From positions 124,001 through 188,000 of the forward strand of contig NZ_LQIK01000030.1 of NCBI RefSeq assembly GCF_001499855.1: a stretch of DNA of 64,000 nt, read 5' to 3'. Below are positions 35,256-44,871 of this stretch, piece after piece (position 1 is the first letter of the stretch; each line of letters begins with the position of its first letter). This DNA comes from Mycobacterium sp. GA-0227b (GTDB taxonomy: Bacteria > Actinomycetota > Actinomycetes > Mycobacteriales > Mycobacteriaceae). The notes beneath the pieces were generated by a model. It was given only the letters and a program-made list of their open reading frames with translations, was not told where the DNA came from and searched no databases. Both the position numbers and the translations under genes were made by a program.

Positions 35256-38200
35256 GTGGCCGCTGCCGCGGCGCTGGTCCTGACATTCGCCCAGTCACCC
35301 GGCCAGATTTCGCCCGACACCAAGCTCGACCTGACCGCGAATCCGCTGCGGTTTCTCACGCGCGCGTTCAACCTCTGGAACAGCGAACTGCCGTTCGGGC
35401 AGGCCCAGAACCAGGCGTACGGCTATCTGTTCCCGCATGGCGCGTTCTTTCTGATCGGTGACGTCGCCGGGCTGCCCGGATGGGTGACTCAGCGGCTGTG
35501 GTGGGCGCTGCTGCTGGTCGTCGGGTTCTGGGGCGTGCTGCGGGTGGCCGAAGCGTTGAACATCGGCAGTCCGACGTCACGGGTGATCGCTGCGGTCGCC
35601 TATGCGCTGTCACCGCGGGTGCTGACCACGCTCGGCGCGATCTCCTCGGAGACGCTGCCGATGATGCTCGCGCCGTGGGTGCTGCTGCCGATGGTCCTCG
35701 CCCTGCGGGGTGGGCCCGGAGGGGTAGGAAACAGACAGGGCGATGCAAGGATCCGGGTGCTGGCCGCGAGGTCGGCGGTGGCGATCGCCTTGATGGGCGC
35801 GGTCAACGCGGTGGCCACCCTCACCGGCTGCCTGTGCGCGGCCATCTGGTTGGCATGTCACCGCCCCACCAGACTGTGGTGGCGATTCACCGCCTGGTGG
35901 GCGGTGGGTATCGCGCTGGCGGTGCTGTGGTGGGTGATCGCGCTGGTGCTGCTGGGCCGGATCAGCCCGCCGTTCCTCGACTTCATCGAATCCTCCGGTG
36001 TCACCACTCGCTGGATGTCGCTGACCGAGATGCTGCGCGGCACCGACGCCTGGACACCGTTCGTCGCACCGAACGCGACCGCCGGCGCGTCGCTGGTGAC
36101 CGGTTCGGTCGCCGTGCTCGCCACCACCCTGGTCGCCGCCGCCGGCCTGGCCGGACTCGCCATGCGCACGATGCCGGCCCGCGGTCGGCTGATCACCATC
36201 CTGCTGACCGGTGTCACGCTGCTGGCGCTCGGTTACTCCGGTGGACTGGGATCGCCGGTGGCGCTCGAGGTTCAGGCATTCCTCGACGCGTCGGGAACAC
36301 CGCTGCGCAATCTGCACAAGCTCGAACCGCTGCTGCGCCTGCCGCTGGCCCTGGGGTTGGCGCACCTGCTCGGCCGGATCCCGCTGCCGGGCAGCGCGCC
36401 GCGCTCGGAGTGGACGAGCGCGCTGGCTCACCCCGAACGCGACAAGCGGGTCGCCGTCGGAATCGTCGTGCTGGTCGCGCTGGCCGCCGGAACCTCGCTT
36501 GCGTGGTCCGGACGCCTCACTCCGCCAGGCGCTTTCGACGCCATCCCGCAGTACTGGCACGACACCGCCGACTGGCTCGACGAACACAACACCGAGGGCC
36601 GCGTCCTCGTTGCGCCCGGCGCGCCGTTCGCCACGCAGGTGTGGGGCAACAGCCACGACGAACCGCTGCAGGTGCTCGGCGACAGCCCGTGGGGCGTGCG
36701 CGACTCGATCCCGCTGACCCCGCCGCAGACCATCCGAGCGCTGGACTCCGTGCAGCGTCTGTTCGCGGCGGGACGGCCATCCGCCGGGCTGGCCGACACC
36801 CTTGCCCGCCAGGGTATTTCGTATGTGGTCGTGCGCAACGACCTCGACCCGGAGGCGTCGCGGTCGGCGCGGCCGCTGCTGGTGCACCGGGCCGTCGACG
36901 GCTCGCCCGGCCTGGAGAAGGTCGCCGAGTTCGGCGATCCGGTCGGGGGCGGCACCCTGGCCGGATTCGTCACCGACAGCGGCCTGCGCCCCCGCTACCC
37001 CGCCGTCGAGATCTACCGGGTGCACGCCGAAACGCCGGTGACGCCGTACCTTGTCGACACCGAGCGCATGGCGCGCGTGGACGGTGCGCCCGAGGCCCTG
37101 CTCCGACTCGACGAACGCCGACGACTCCTCGGTCAGCCGCCGCTGGGCCCCATGCTGTTGACGGCCGACGCCGAACGCGCGGGCGTGCCCGCCCCGCTCG
37201 TCACCGTCACCGACACCCCGGTCGCGCGCGAGACCGACTACGGCCGCGTCGACCACCACTCCTCGGCGATCCGCGCTCCCGACGATGCCCGGCATACCCA
37301 CAACCGGGTCATCGACTATCCCTCTCCCGGCACCGATCTCGTCTACGGGCAGTGGAACGGCGGCCGGGTCTCGGTGTCGAGTTCGGCGGCCGATTCGACC
37401 GCGCTGCCCAACGTGACGCCCGCGGCGGGCCCGGCCGCGGCGATCGACGCCGACCCGTCGACGAGTTGGGTGTCCAACGCGTTGCAGTCGGCGATCGGGC
37501 AGTGGCTGCAGGTCGACTTCGATCATCCGGTGACCAACGCGACGATCACCGTCACGCCCAGCGCCACCGCGGTCGGCGCGCAGATCCGCCGCATCGAGAT
37601 CTCGACCGTCAACGGCACCAGCACCCTGCGTTTCGACGAGGCCGGTAAACCGTTGACCACGGCGCTGCCCTACGGGGAGTCACCGTGGGTGCGGATCACC
37701 GCGGTCGCCACCGACGACGGATCGCCGGGTGTGCAATTCGGGCTCACCGACATCGCCGTCACCCAGTACGACGCGAACGGCTTCGCCCATCCCGTCAGCC
37801 TGCGCCACACCGTCGCGGTTCCCGGGCCTCCGCCGGGTTCGGCTGTGGCGCAATGGGATCTGGGTTCGGAGTTGCTCGGCCGAACGGGCTGCGCGCAAAG
37901 CCCAACGGGTACCAGGTGCGCGGCCGCGATGGCGCTGTCGCCCGAGGAGCCGGTGAACCTCAGCCGGACGCTGAGTGTGCCGTCGTCGATCGCGGTGACG
38001 CCGACGGTGTGGGTGCGGGCCCGCCAGGGGCCCAAGCTGGCGGACCTGGTCGCGGCGGCGGGCGCCGCCCGCGCGCTGGGCGACGCCGATCCGATCGACA
38101 TTCTGGGCTCGGCCTACGCCGCGGCCGACGGCGATCCGGGCACCGCGTGGACCGCGCCACAACGCGTCGTGCAGCACCGGACGCCACCGACGCTGACGCT

Positions 38201-39437
38201 CAAGTTGCCGCGACGCAGCGAGGTCGCCGGACTGCGGGTGACCCCGAGTTCGGTTGAGCTGCCGGCACATCCGACTCTGCTGGCCGTCGACCTCGGTGAC
38301 GGTCCGCAGATCCGTCGGGTGGCCGGGGACGCGGGCGCGCAGACCCTGAAGCTCAAGCCGCGGGTCACCGACACCGTCACGGTGTCCATCCTCGAGTGGG
38401 ACGACGTCATCGACCGCACGGCGCTCGGCTTCGACCAACTCAAACCGCCGGGGCTGGCCGAGGTGACGGCGCTGGACACGCGGGGCGCACCCATCGCCGC
38501 TGCCGACGCGGCGCGCAACCGGGACCGCACAATCGAGCTCCCCTGCGGGCGTGGACCGGTCATCGGTATCGCCGGCCAGTTCATCCAGACCTCGCTCACC
38601 ACGACCGTCGGCGCCCTGCTCGACGGTGCTCCCGTCGCCGCGCAACCGTGCCGGAGCGAACCGATCCTGCTGCCCGCGGGCCAGCAGGAGCTGGTGGTCA
38701 GCCCCGGTACCGCGTTCATCGTCGACGGCGCGCAGTTGTCCGGACCCCTGGCCCGCGAAATACGCCCGGCGCCAACCACACCCGCGCAGACCGGCGTATG
38801 GAGCCCAGACCACCGTGAGGTGAGCGTCGCGCCGTCTCCGGCGTCGCGGGTGCTGGTCGTGCCCGAGAGCATCAACCCCGGGTGGGTCGCACACGACGGC
38901 GGCGGGCGCGCATTGACGCCGATCACGGTGAACGGCTGGCAGCAGGGTTGGGTGCTGCCGCCGGGAACGTCGGGTCCGGTCACGCTGACCTTCCCGTCCA
39001 ACGGGTCCTACCGCGTCGGCCTGATCGGCGGGTTGGCGCTGCTGCCGGTGCTCGCCCTGCTGGCGTTCCTTCCGGCGCGCAGGCGCCAACCGCCCCTTGA
39101 CCCCGTGCCGGTGTGGCGTCCGCACGCGATCGCGGTGGCCGCCGCCACGCTCGCTGTCGGCGCGGCGATCTCCGGGTTGGCCGGTGTTGTGGTGGTCGGT
39201 TGCGCGCTGGGCGTTCGCCGCCTACTTCGCGACCGCGAAAAGCTCTGCGAGGCAACTACTGTCGGCCTATCGGCCGTTGGCCTGATTCTGGCCGGCGCGG
39301 TACTGAGCCAGAACCCGTGGCGATCGGTCGACGGCTACGTCGGGCATTCGTGGGGGGTGCAGCTGCTGGCGCTGGTGTCGGTCGCCGCCGTCGCCGCCTC
39401 CACCGTGCCGATGAGCACACGCAGGCCGGTCAGTTGA
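35256..39437 (+). CDS. aftD: Arabinofuranosyltransferase AftD
   Basis: A GT-C arabinofuranosyltransferase of at least 1393 aa that adds arabinose to arabinogalactan and lipoarabinomannan from decaprenyl-phospho-arabinose outside the plasma membrane. The N-terminal membrane half has the conserved FAQSPGQISPDTKLDLTANP and YGYLFPHGAFF loop; many helices follow to about residue 430. The second half carries beta-sandwich carbohydrate-binding domains (for example IDADPSTSWVSNAL, discoidin-like), then two C-terminal helices. The first ATG/GTG/TTG in frame is GTG 35256, which falls inside the first membrane helix. About 8–16 further codons upstream (PLSRRWLW) belong to the protein, so the true start may be an unusual codon such as CTG 35208. 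It overlaps the MFS gene tail by eight bases. Confidence 0.93.
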   Translation: MAAAAALVLTFAQSPGQISPDTKLDLTANPLRFLTRAFNLWNSELPFGQAQNQAYGYLFPHGAFFLIGDVAGLPGWVTQRLWWALLLVVGFWGVLRVAEALNIGSPTSRVIAAVAYALSPRVLTTLGAISSETLPMMLAPWVLLPMVLALRGGPGGVGNRQGDARIRVLAARSAVAIALMGAVNAVATLTGCLCAAIWLACHRPTRLWWRFTAWWAVGIALAVLWWVIALVLLGRISPPFLDFIESSGVTTRWMSLTEMLRGTDAWTPFVAPNATAGASLVTGSVAVLATTLVAAAGLAGLAMRTMPARGRLITILLTGVTLLALGYSGGLGSPVALEVQAFLDASGTPLRNLHKLEPLLRLPLALGLAHLLGRIPLPGSAPRSEWTSALAHPERDKRVAVGIVVLVALAAGTSLAWSGRLTPPGAFDAIPQYWHDTADWLDEHNTEGRVLVAPGAPFATQVWGNSHDEPLQVLGDSPWGVRDSIPLTPPQTIRALDSVQRLFAAGRPSAGLADTLARQGISYVVVRNDLDPEASRSARPLLVHRAVDGSPGLEKVAEFGDPVGGGTLAGFVTDSGLRPRYPAVEIYRVHAETPVTPYLVDTERMARVDGAPEALLRLDERRRLLGQPPLGPMLLTADAERAGVPAPLVTVTDTPVARETDYGRVDHHSSAIRAPDDARHTHNRVIDYPSPGTDLVYGQWNGGRVSVSSSAADSTALPNVTPAAGPAAAIDADPSTSWVSNALQSAIGQWLQVDFDHPVTNATITVTPSATAVGAQIRRIEISTVNGTSTLRFDEAGKPLTTALPYGESPWVRITAVATDDGSPGVQFGLTDIAVTQYDANGFAHPVSLRHTVAVPGPPPGSAVAQWDLGSELLGRTGCAQSPTGTRCAAAMALSPEEPVNLSRTLSVPSSIAVTPTVWVRARQGPKLADLVAAAGAARALGDADPIDILGSAYAAADGDPGTAWTAPQRVVQHRTPPTLTLKLPRRSEVAGLRVTPSSVELPAHPTLLAVDLGDGPQIRRVAGDAGAQTLKLKPRVTDTVTVSILEWDDVIDRTALGFDQLKPPGLAEVTALDTRGAPIAAADAARNRDRTIELPCGRGPVIGIAGQFIQTSLTTTVGALLDGAPVAAQPCRSEPILLPAGQQELVVSPGTAFIVDGAQLSGPLAREIRPAPTTPAQTGVWSPDHREVSVAPSPASRVLVVPESINPGWVAHDGGGRALTPITVNGWQQGWVLPPGTSGPVTLTFPSNGSYRVGLIGGLALLPVLALLAFLPARRRQPPLDPVPVWRPHAIAVAAATLAVGAAISGLAGVVVVGCALGVRRLLRDREKLCEATTVGLSAVGLILAGAVLSQNPWRSVDGYVGHSWGVQLLALVSVAAVAASTVPMSTRRPVS

Positions 39438-41025
39438 CGGCGATCAGGTGCTCGAGCGTGGGCTGGCCGATGACGAACTTGTCGACCGCCTGCTCGACGA
39501 GCAGGTCCTGCCGGGTCTGACGGGTCATGTGCTGGTGCAGATGCTCGTCCCACGACCGCACGACGAACGCCTCGACGAACGTGTTGGCCGACTCACCGCT
39601 GCGGAACAGCCGCCACTGCACGGCACCGGTGCGCTGCCGCGAGCGCTTCACCCTGGCCATCGCCGCGACGAACGCCGCCTCGTCCTCCGTCGCGACGCGA
39701 TAGGTCTTCAGCACCACGACCGGTCCGTCGGGCGGCGCGGGTTCGAACACCAGCGCCGGCTCCGGCCAGTGCGCTGACGGTTCCACGTCCAGATTGCCGG
39801 TGCCCCGGTGCAGCGGCCACCACAGCAGCGACACCGCGCAGGCGGCCAGCAGCCCCGCACTGATCAGCAGCGCCGTCACACTGCTCGTGGCGCCGGCCAC
39901 CAGGCCCCACACCAGCGAGCCGATCGCCTGCCCGCCCATGAACACCAACTGGTAGACCGACAGCCCGCGTGCCCGCACCCAGGCCGGAAGGCTCAGCTGC
40001 ATCGACGCATTCAGAGTCGACAAGGTGAGCAGCCAACACAACCCCCCGAGCAGCATCGCGACGACGACCACCGCCAACACCGGCACCAGAGCCAGCACCA
40101 CGGTGGCGATCGCGAAACCGACGGCGCCGCCGGTGAGAAGCGCGTTGCGCCCGAACGCCGTCTGCAGCCGCGACAACAACGTCGCGCCGCACACCGCTCC
40201 GACCCCCAGCGCACCCAACAGCACGCCGTATCCCGCCGACGACAGGTTCAGTTGCCGACTGGCGATGACGGCGAGCAATCCCCACAGTGCGCTGGCCGGC
40301 GCGATGAACAACAGCGCGCGCAACAGAATGCGCCGCACCACCGGCGAGCTCCGGATGAACCGCCCGCCCGCGCTCAGCGCCGACAACGGCCTCTCGGTCG
40401 GCAGCAGCCGTTCCGCGGCCGGGCGGCGCCAGACCACCAGCGCCGCGACGATGCCGACGAACGAGACCGCGTTCAGCGCGAAAACCAGCGTGGGCCCCGA
40501 CAGCGACACCAGCGCGCCCGCGATCGCCGGCCCGATCGCCCGGGCGCCGTTCATGGCCAAGCTCGTCAATGCCGCAGCGGCCGGGATCTGTTCGCGGGGA
40601 ACGAGTTCGGGCTGGATCGCCTGCCACGCCGGCGCGGTCAGCGCCTGACCGCAGCCGATCAGGAACAGCAGGATCAGCAACACCGCCGGGGTCGCCAGGC
40701 CGACGCCCGTCAACGCCGCCAGCAGCGAGACGCCGGCCGCCATCGCCGCCTGGGTGGCGATCAGCAGCCGCCGCCGGTCGACGAGGTCGGCCAGCACACC
40801 GGAGGGTAGGGCCAGCAGCATCACCGGCAACGCCGTCGCCGTCTGCACCAGCGGCACCAGCACCGCCGCGCCGGGATCGGCGACCAGCATCCACTGCGCG
40901 CCGACCGTCTGCATCCAGGTACCGAGGTTCGACACGAACTGCGCGATCCACAGCGCACGGTAGATCGGTGAGGACAGCGGCGCCCACGCCGACGGCGCGG
41001 CGCGGACAGAGGACGATGCCGCCAT
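39430..41025 (-). CDS. MFS transporter (MFS_3 type) with C-terminal cytosolic domain
   Basis: A 531-aa transporter with about 12 membrane helices (residues about 18–410), beginning with SSPIYRALWIAQFVSNLGTWMQTVGAQWML, typical of the MFS_3/DUF894 group (transmembrane secretion effectors, EntS-like exporters). After helix 12 a soluble region of about 110 residues (VVLKTYRVATEDEAAFVAAM and onward) resembles a small ferredoxin-like or antibiotic-monooxygenase-type fold, a known appendage of this group. The ATG start suits the first helix. It is divergent from php and its stop overlaps aftD. It has no counterpart at this place in M. tuberculosis that I recall. Substrate unknown. Confidence 0.85.
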   Translation of the reverse strand: MAASSSVRAAPSAWAPLSSPIYRALWIAQFVSNLGTWMQTVGAQWMLVADPGAAVLVPLVQTATALPVMLLALPSGVLADLVDRRRLLIATQAAMAAGVSLLAALTGVGLATPAVLLILLFLIGCGQALTAPAWQAIQPELVPREQIPAAAALTSLAMNGARAIGPAIAGALVSLSGPTLVFALNAVSFVGIVAALVVWRRPAAERLLPTERPLSALSAGGRFIRSSPVVRRILLRALLFIAPASALWGLLAVIASRQLNLSSAGYGVLLGALGVGAVCGATLLSRLQTAFGRNALLTGGAVGFAIATVVLALVPVLAVVVVAMLLGGLCWLLTLSTLNASMQLSLPAWVRARGLSVYQLVFMGGQAIGSLVWGLVAGATSSVTALLISAGLLAACAVSLLWWPLHRGTGNLDVEPSAHWPEPALVFEPAPPDGPVVVLKTYRVATEDEAAFVAAMARVKRSRQRTGAVQWRLFRSGESANTFVEAFVVRSWDEHLHQHMTRQTRQDLLVEQAVDKFVIGQPTLEHLIAVN

Positions 41026-41086
41026 GCGGTTGTGGCCTTTCTGTATGAACAGTTCTCAAGTACCCGATTGACCGATCGCTATCTCG

Positions 41087-41092
41087 TAGCAT
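41087..41092 (+). promoter_or_regulatory. Leaderless -10 element for php
   Basis: TAGCAT ends seven bases before the GTG at 41100, with no ribosome site, suggesting a leaderless transcript for php and the ligase behind it. Confidence 0.4.
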
Positions 41093-41099
41093 CGGCCGC

Positions 41100-42071
41100 G
41101 TGCCGCAACTGAACACCGCCGGCGGGGCGATCGACACCGGGGAGCTGGGCGTCACGCTCATGCACGAGCACGTCTTCATCCAGTCCCCCGACATCTCGGC
41201 CAACTATCCCGAAGTCTGGGGCGACGAGGGCAAACGCGAGGCCGACGCCGTCGTCCGCCTCAACGAGCTGAAGTCGCGCGGCGTCGACAGCATTGTCGAC
41301 CTCACGGTGATCGGAATGGGCCGCTACATCCCGCGCATCGAACGCATCGCCGCGCAGACCGACATCAACATCATCGTGGCGACCGGCGTGTACACCTACA
41401 ACGACGTGCCGATGTTCTTTCACTTCAGCGGTCCGGACACCCCGCTCGGTGAACCGATGGTCGACATGTTCGTCCGCGACATCACCACCGGCATCGCCGG
41501 CACCGGAATCAAGGCGGCAATCCTCAAGTGCGCGACCGATGAACCGGGTGTGACTCCGGGTGTCGAGCGGGTGCTGCGGGCGGTCGCGCAGGCCCACAGG
41601 GAGACCGGCGTGCCGATCTCGACGCACACCCACGCCGCGACGAAGCGGGGCCTGGATCAGCAGCGCATCTTCATCGAGGAAGGCATCGACCTCTCGCGCG
41701 TGGTGATCGGGCATTCGGGTGACACCACCGATCTCGACTATCTGGAAGAGCTCATCGGCAACGGCTCCTACATCGGCATGGACCGGTTCGGCGTGGACGT
41801 GTTCCTCGGCTTCGAAGACCGGGTCGACACCGTCGCAAAGATGTGCGAGCGCGGGCACGCCGACAAGATGGTGTTGTCCCACGACGCATCGTGTTTCATC
41901 GACTGGTTACCGGAAGCGCTTGTGCCGGCGACCATGCCGAACTGGCACTATCTGCACATCCACAACGACGTCATTCCCGCGCTCAAGGATCGTGGCGTCA
42001 CCGACGAGCAGCTGACGACGATGCTCGTCGACAACCCGCGCCGAATCTTCGAGACACGGGGCGGCTACTGA
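41100..42071 (+). CDS. php: Phosphotriesterase-like lactonase
   Basis: A 323-aa amidohydrolase of the phosphotriesterase-like lactonase group, which hydrolyses lactones such as acyl-homoserine lactones and slowly hydrolyses organophosphates. All expected binuclear metal ligands are visible: His22 and His24 (LMHEHVF), Lys143 (KAAILK), His176 (STHTH), His205 (VIGHSGD) and Asp262 (LSHDASC). GTG start, supported by the family N-terminus and a seven-base gap from a -10 element. One base separates its stop from the ligase start, so they form an operon. Orthologue of Rv0230c. Confidence 0.93.
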   Translation: MPQLNTAGGAIDTGELGVTLMHEHVFIQSPDISANYPEVWGDEGKREADAVVRLNELKSRGVDSIVDLTVIGMGRYIPRIERIAAQTDINIIVATGVYTYNDVPMFFHFSGPDTPLGEPMVDMFVRDITTGIAGTGIKAAILKCATDEPGVTPGVERVLRAVAQAHRETGVPISTHTHAATKRGLDQQRIFIEEGIDLSRVVIGHSGDTTDLDYLEELIGNGSYIGMDRFGVDVFLGFEDRVDTVAKMCERGHADKMVLSHDASCFIDWLPEALVPATMPNWHYLHIHNDVIPALKDRGVTDEQLTTMLVDNPRRIFETRGGY

Positions 42072-42072
42072 G

Positions 42073-43542
42073 ATGACCGGACCGATCCCGCCGATCGGGA
42101 CGCAGGTGTCGCGGCTGGCGGCCGCCGCCCCCGACGCACCGGCGGCGACGTGCGAGGGTGTCACGGTCACACGCGGTGAACTCGACGAGTCGACCAACAG
42201 GCTGGCCCGCGCCTACGCCGAACTCGGTGTGCGACAGGGTGATTACGTCACCGTGGTGCTGGCGAACTCGATCGAATTCGTCCAGGCGGTGCTCGCGACG
42301 TGGAAGCTCGGCGCCGTTCCGCAGCCGCTCTCACCGCGGCTGCCCGACGCCGAACTCGCCGGGTTGCTCGAGCTCAAGCCGCGGGCCCTGGTGGTCGGCC
42401 GCGACGACCCGACCGGTCGAACACCAAGCGTGCCAACCGGTTACGCACCCGATCCGGGGCTGTCGGACGCACCGCTGCCGGAGGCGGTGTCGCCCATCTT
42501 CAAGGCGATGGCCTCCGGCGGGAGCACCGGCAAGCCGAAGCTGATCGAATCCGGTGGCGACGGCCGGTTTCCGCCGGCCGCCGGGTACCCGCTCGGCGCA
42601 CAGGAGGGTGACGTCAACCTGCTGTCGGTGCCGCTGAGCCACAACACCGGGTTCACCACGTTCGCGATCGGCCTGGTGCAGGGCCATCATCTGGTGCTGA
42701 TGCCGCGGTTCGAACCGCACGAGTTCCTGCGTCTGGTGACCGAACACCGGGTGACATTCCTGACGACGGTGCCGACGATCATGCAGCGGTTGCTGCCGGT
42801 CTACCGGGCCGACCCCGACGCCTACGACCTGTCCTCCATCCGGCGGTTCTGGCATGTGGCCGCGGTCTGCCCGCCGGCCGTCAAGCAGGCGTGGATCGAC
42901 ATCCTGGGTCCGGACACAGTGTGGGAACTGTACGGCGGCACCGAGTTACAGGCGTTGACGTTCATCTCCGGGGACCAGTGGCTGACGCACCCGGGTTCGG
43001 TCGGCGTCGTTGTCGCCGGGGAGATGAAGGTGCTCGACGACGACGGCAACGAGTGCCCGCCGCGAGTCGCAGGCGAGATCTACATGCGCCCGTCGCCGGG
43101 CAGCGCGCCGACCTACCGCTACGTCGGCGCGACCGCGAAGTCCCGCGACGGCTGGGACTCACTGGGCGATCTGGGCTATTTCGACGAGGACGGCTTCCTG
43201 TACCTCAACGACCGTCGCGTCGACATGTTCACCGTCGGCGGCCGCAATGTCTACCCCGCCGAGATCGAGTCGGCGCTGGCCGAACACCCGGCGGTGCTGT
43301 CGTGTCTGGTCGTCGGCGTGCCGGATTCGGATCTCGGCCAGGTCCCGCACGCGCTCGTGCAGGCCGACGGTGATCTCGACGAGGCGACCGTCATCGCATT
43401 CCTCTCGGAGCGCCTCGAGCGCCACAAGGTGCCGCGCACGGTCGAGTTCACCGATGCGCCGTTGCGCGACGACGCGGGCAAGGCGCGACGCTCCGCGGTG
43501 CGCGACGAGGTCATCTCGCGACGGGCTCAGGCACGCCGCTGA
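42073..43542 (+). CDS. AMP-binding acyl- or aryl-CoA ligase
   Basis: A 489-aa adenylate-forming enzyme (class I), likely a CoA ligase. Motifs: MASGGSTGKPKLI P-loop, WELYGGTELQ, WDSLGDLGYFDEDGFLYLNDR, and the C-terminal DDAGKARR lysine. At 489 aa it is shorter than the usual FadD (500–600) and resembles bile-acid- or aryl-CoA-ligase-like sequences. It is coupled to php (one base apart), so its acid could come from a lactone opened by Php; this is inference only. It overlaps the acyltransferase gene tail by 32 bases. Confidence 0.85.
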   Translation: MTGPIPPIGTQVSRLAAAAPDAPAATCEGVTVTRGELDESTNRLARAYAELGVRQGDYVTVVLANSIEFVQAVLATWKLGAVPQPLSPRLPDAELAGLLELKPRALVVGRDDPTGRTPSVPTGYAPDPGLSDAPLPEAVSPIFKAMASGGSTGKPKLIESGGDGRFPPAAGYPLGAQEGDVNLLSVPLSHNTGFTTFAIGLVQGHHLVLMPRFEPHEFLRLVTEHRVTFLTTVPTIMQRLLPVYRADPDAYDLSSIRRFWHVAAVCPPAVKQAWIDILGPDTVWELYGGTELQALTFISGDQWLTHPGSVGVVVAGEMKVLDDDGNECPPRVAGEIYMRPSPGSAPTYRYVGATAKSRDGWDSLGDLGYFDEDGFLYLNDRRVDMFTVGGRNVYPAEIESALAEHPAVLSCLVVGVPDSDLGQVPHALVQADGDLDEATVIAFLSERLERHKVPRTVEFTDAPLRDDAGKARRSAVRDEVISRRAQARR

Positions 43543-44689
43543 CCGCCGAGTCCAGCGGCGGTATCGGGCGTTCGTGACGAAACTCCCATCGCCGCAATGC
43601 CGTCCGGCACGGCGACTCCACCAGCGCGTAACTGACCGCGGCGATCGCGAAGCCGAACACCACCGTCAGCACCAGCACCACCGGCATGTGCCCGCTGAAC
43701 GCGAACTCGCCGATCACCGGGAACACCATCGCCAGCGCGGCGAGGTGCCAGATGAACAGCCCGTAGGACCACCGGCCCAACGTCACCATCGTCGTGTTGC
43801 CGAGTAGTCGGTGCGAGGTGTCGGGGCGGTCGAGCACCAGCGGGGCCACCAGCGCGGCGGCGACCACCGCGCCCATCGCGATCTTGACGACGAACTGGCT
43901 GACCGTGCCCGGGGTGAGTCCCTCGGGACCCGCGATCGGGGACGCCGCGACCAGGAAGGCGGCCGCCGCGATGACCGCCATCAGCACCCGCCGCCGGGCC
44001 AACCGGTGCGGCCATCCGACCGGTTCCACCGTCAACTCGGCAAGCAGCATGCCCGCGGCGAACCAGGAGAAAAAGGCTGGCGGCCAGTTCAGGTGGTTGA
44101 CACCGGCGGAGGTGGCGATGGGCAGCACCGCCCACCCCAGGCTGGCGACCGCCGCGACCGCGATAACGGGTATCCGCGCACGCACCGGGACCCGTCGCAC
44201 CAGCAGCGCGAGCAGCGGTAGCGCGAGGTAGAACGCCACCTCGACCGACAGGCTCCACATCTGCGTCAGCCCCGCGGTCAAGGTGAGCGGCACGTAGATC
44301 TGGGTCAGGGTGAGGTTGGCCAGCCACACGGTCAGGTCGGCTTTCGCATCGGGCAGCAGCGACAGGATCACCACCACCGCGACCAGGTAGCCGGGCATGA
44401 TGCGGACGATCCGCGAGCGCAGGTAGTGGCCGGTCGACGGGGTCGGCCGCAACCCCCGCGCGGCCGCGGCATGCCCACGCCACAGCAGGAAGCCCGACAG
44501 CGCGAAGAACACCGCGACCGCGAGGTCGAAGCGGCCGAACAGCCGGCCGGTGATCCCGCCGGTGTGGCCGGTCTGAAAGGCCACGTGGGTAACGACGACC
44601 CCGACCGCCGCGCAGGCCCGCATGCCTTCGACGGCAGGCAGGAAGCCGCGAGTGCCGCCGACTTCCGCCACGTTTCCGATGCTGCCCAC
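43511..44689 (-). CDS. Acyltransferase-3 family membrane protein
   Basis: A 392-aa integral membrane O-acyltransferase with about ten helices. The family signature is at the N-terminus: FLPAVEGMRACAAVGVVVTHVAFQ with the catalytic His in THV, then FFALSGFLLWRGHA and YLRSRIVRIMPGYLV. Such proteins acetylate or succinylate cell-envelope sugars. The start is GTG 44689. It corresponds by position to Rv0228, next to the Rv0227c/Rv0226c-like genes, so it probably modifies an envelope glycan or lipid. It is divergent from the DUF3068 gene. Confidence 0.9.
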   Translation of the reverse strand: MGSIGNVAEVGGTRGFLPAVEGMRACAAVGVVVTHVAFQTGHTGGITGRLFGRFDLAVAVFFALSGFLLWRGHAAAARGLRPTPSTGHYLRSRIVRIMPGYLVAVVVILSLLPDAKADLTVWLANLTLTQIYVPLTLTAGLTQMWSLSVEVAFYLALPLLALLVRRVPVRARIPVIAVAAVASLGWAVLPIATSAGVNHLNWPPAFFSWFAAGMLLAELTVEPVGWPHRLARRRVLMAVIAAAAFLVAASPIAGPEGLTPGTVSQFVVKIAMGAVVAAALVAPLVLDRPDTSHRLLGNTTMVTLGRWSYGLFIWHLAALAMVFPVIGEFAFSGHMPVVLVLTVVFGFAIAAVSYALVESPCRTALRRWEFRHERPIPPLDSAVSGVPEPVAR

Positions 44690-44871
44690 GGCAATCAGTG
44701 TGCCGGGAGGATCGAAACACGCTGAATACGGGTAGTCCGGGGGCCGCGGGTGGATGCGCTCGGACTAAACGACGACCTTAAATTGTGCTGTTAGGGTCAA
44801 ACGGGTTTTTGCGGGCGTACCACGGGACGACGAAGCCGCGGACGCGAGGAGCGGGATATGGGAGGCACGGT

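Noticed and set aside
35610..37526. Long minus-strand open frame within aftD, and similar frames opposite pks, MFS and kinase genes
   Set aside because: High-GC shadow frames, rich in Arg, His and Gly with no domain; the plus-strand gene is certain.
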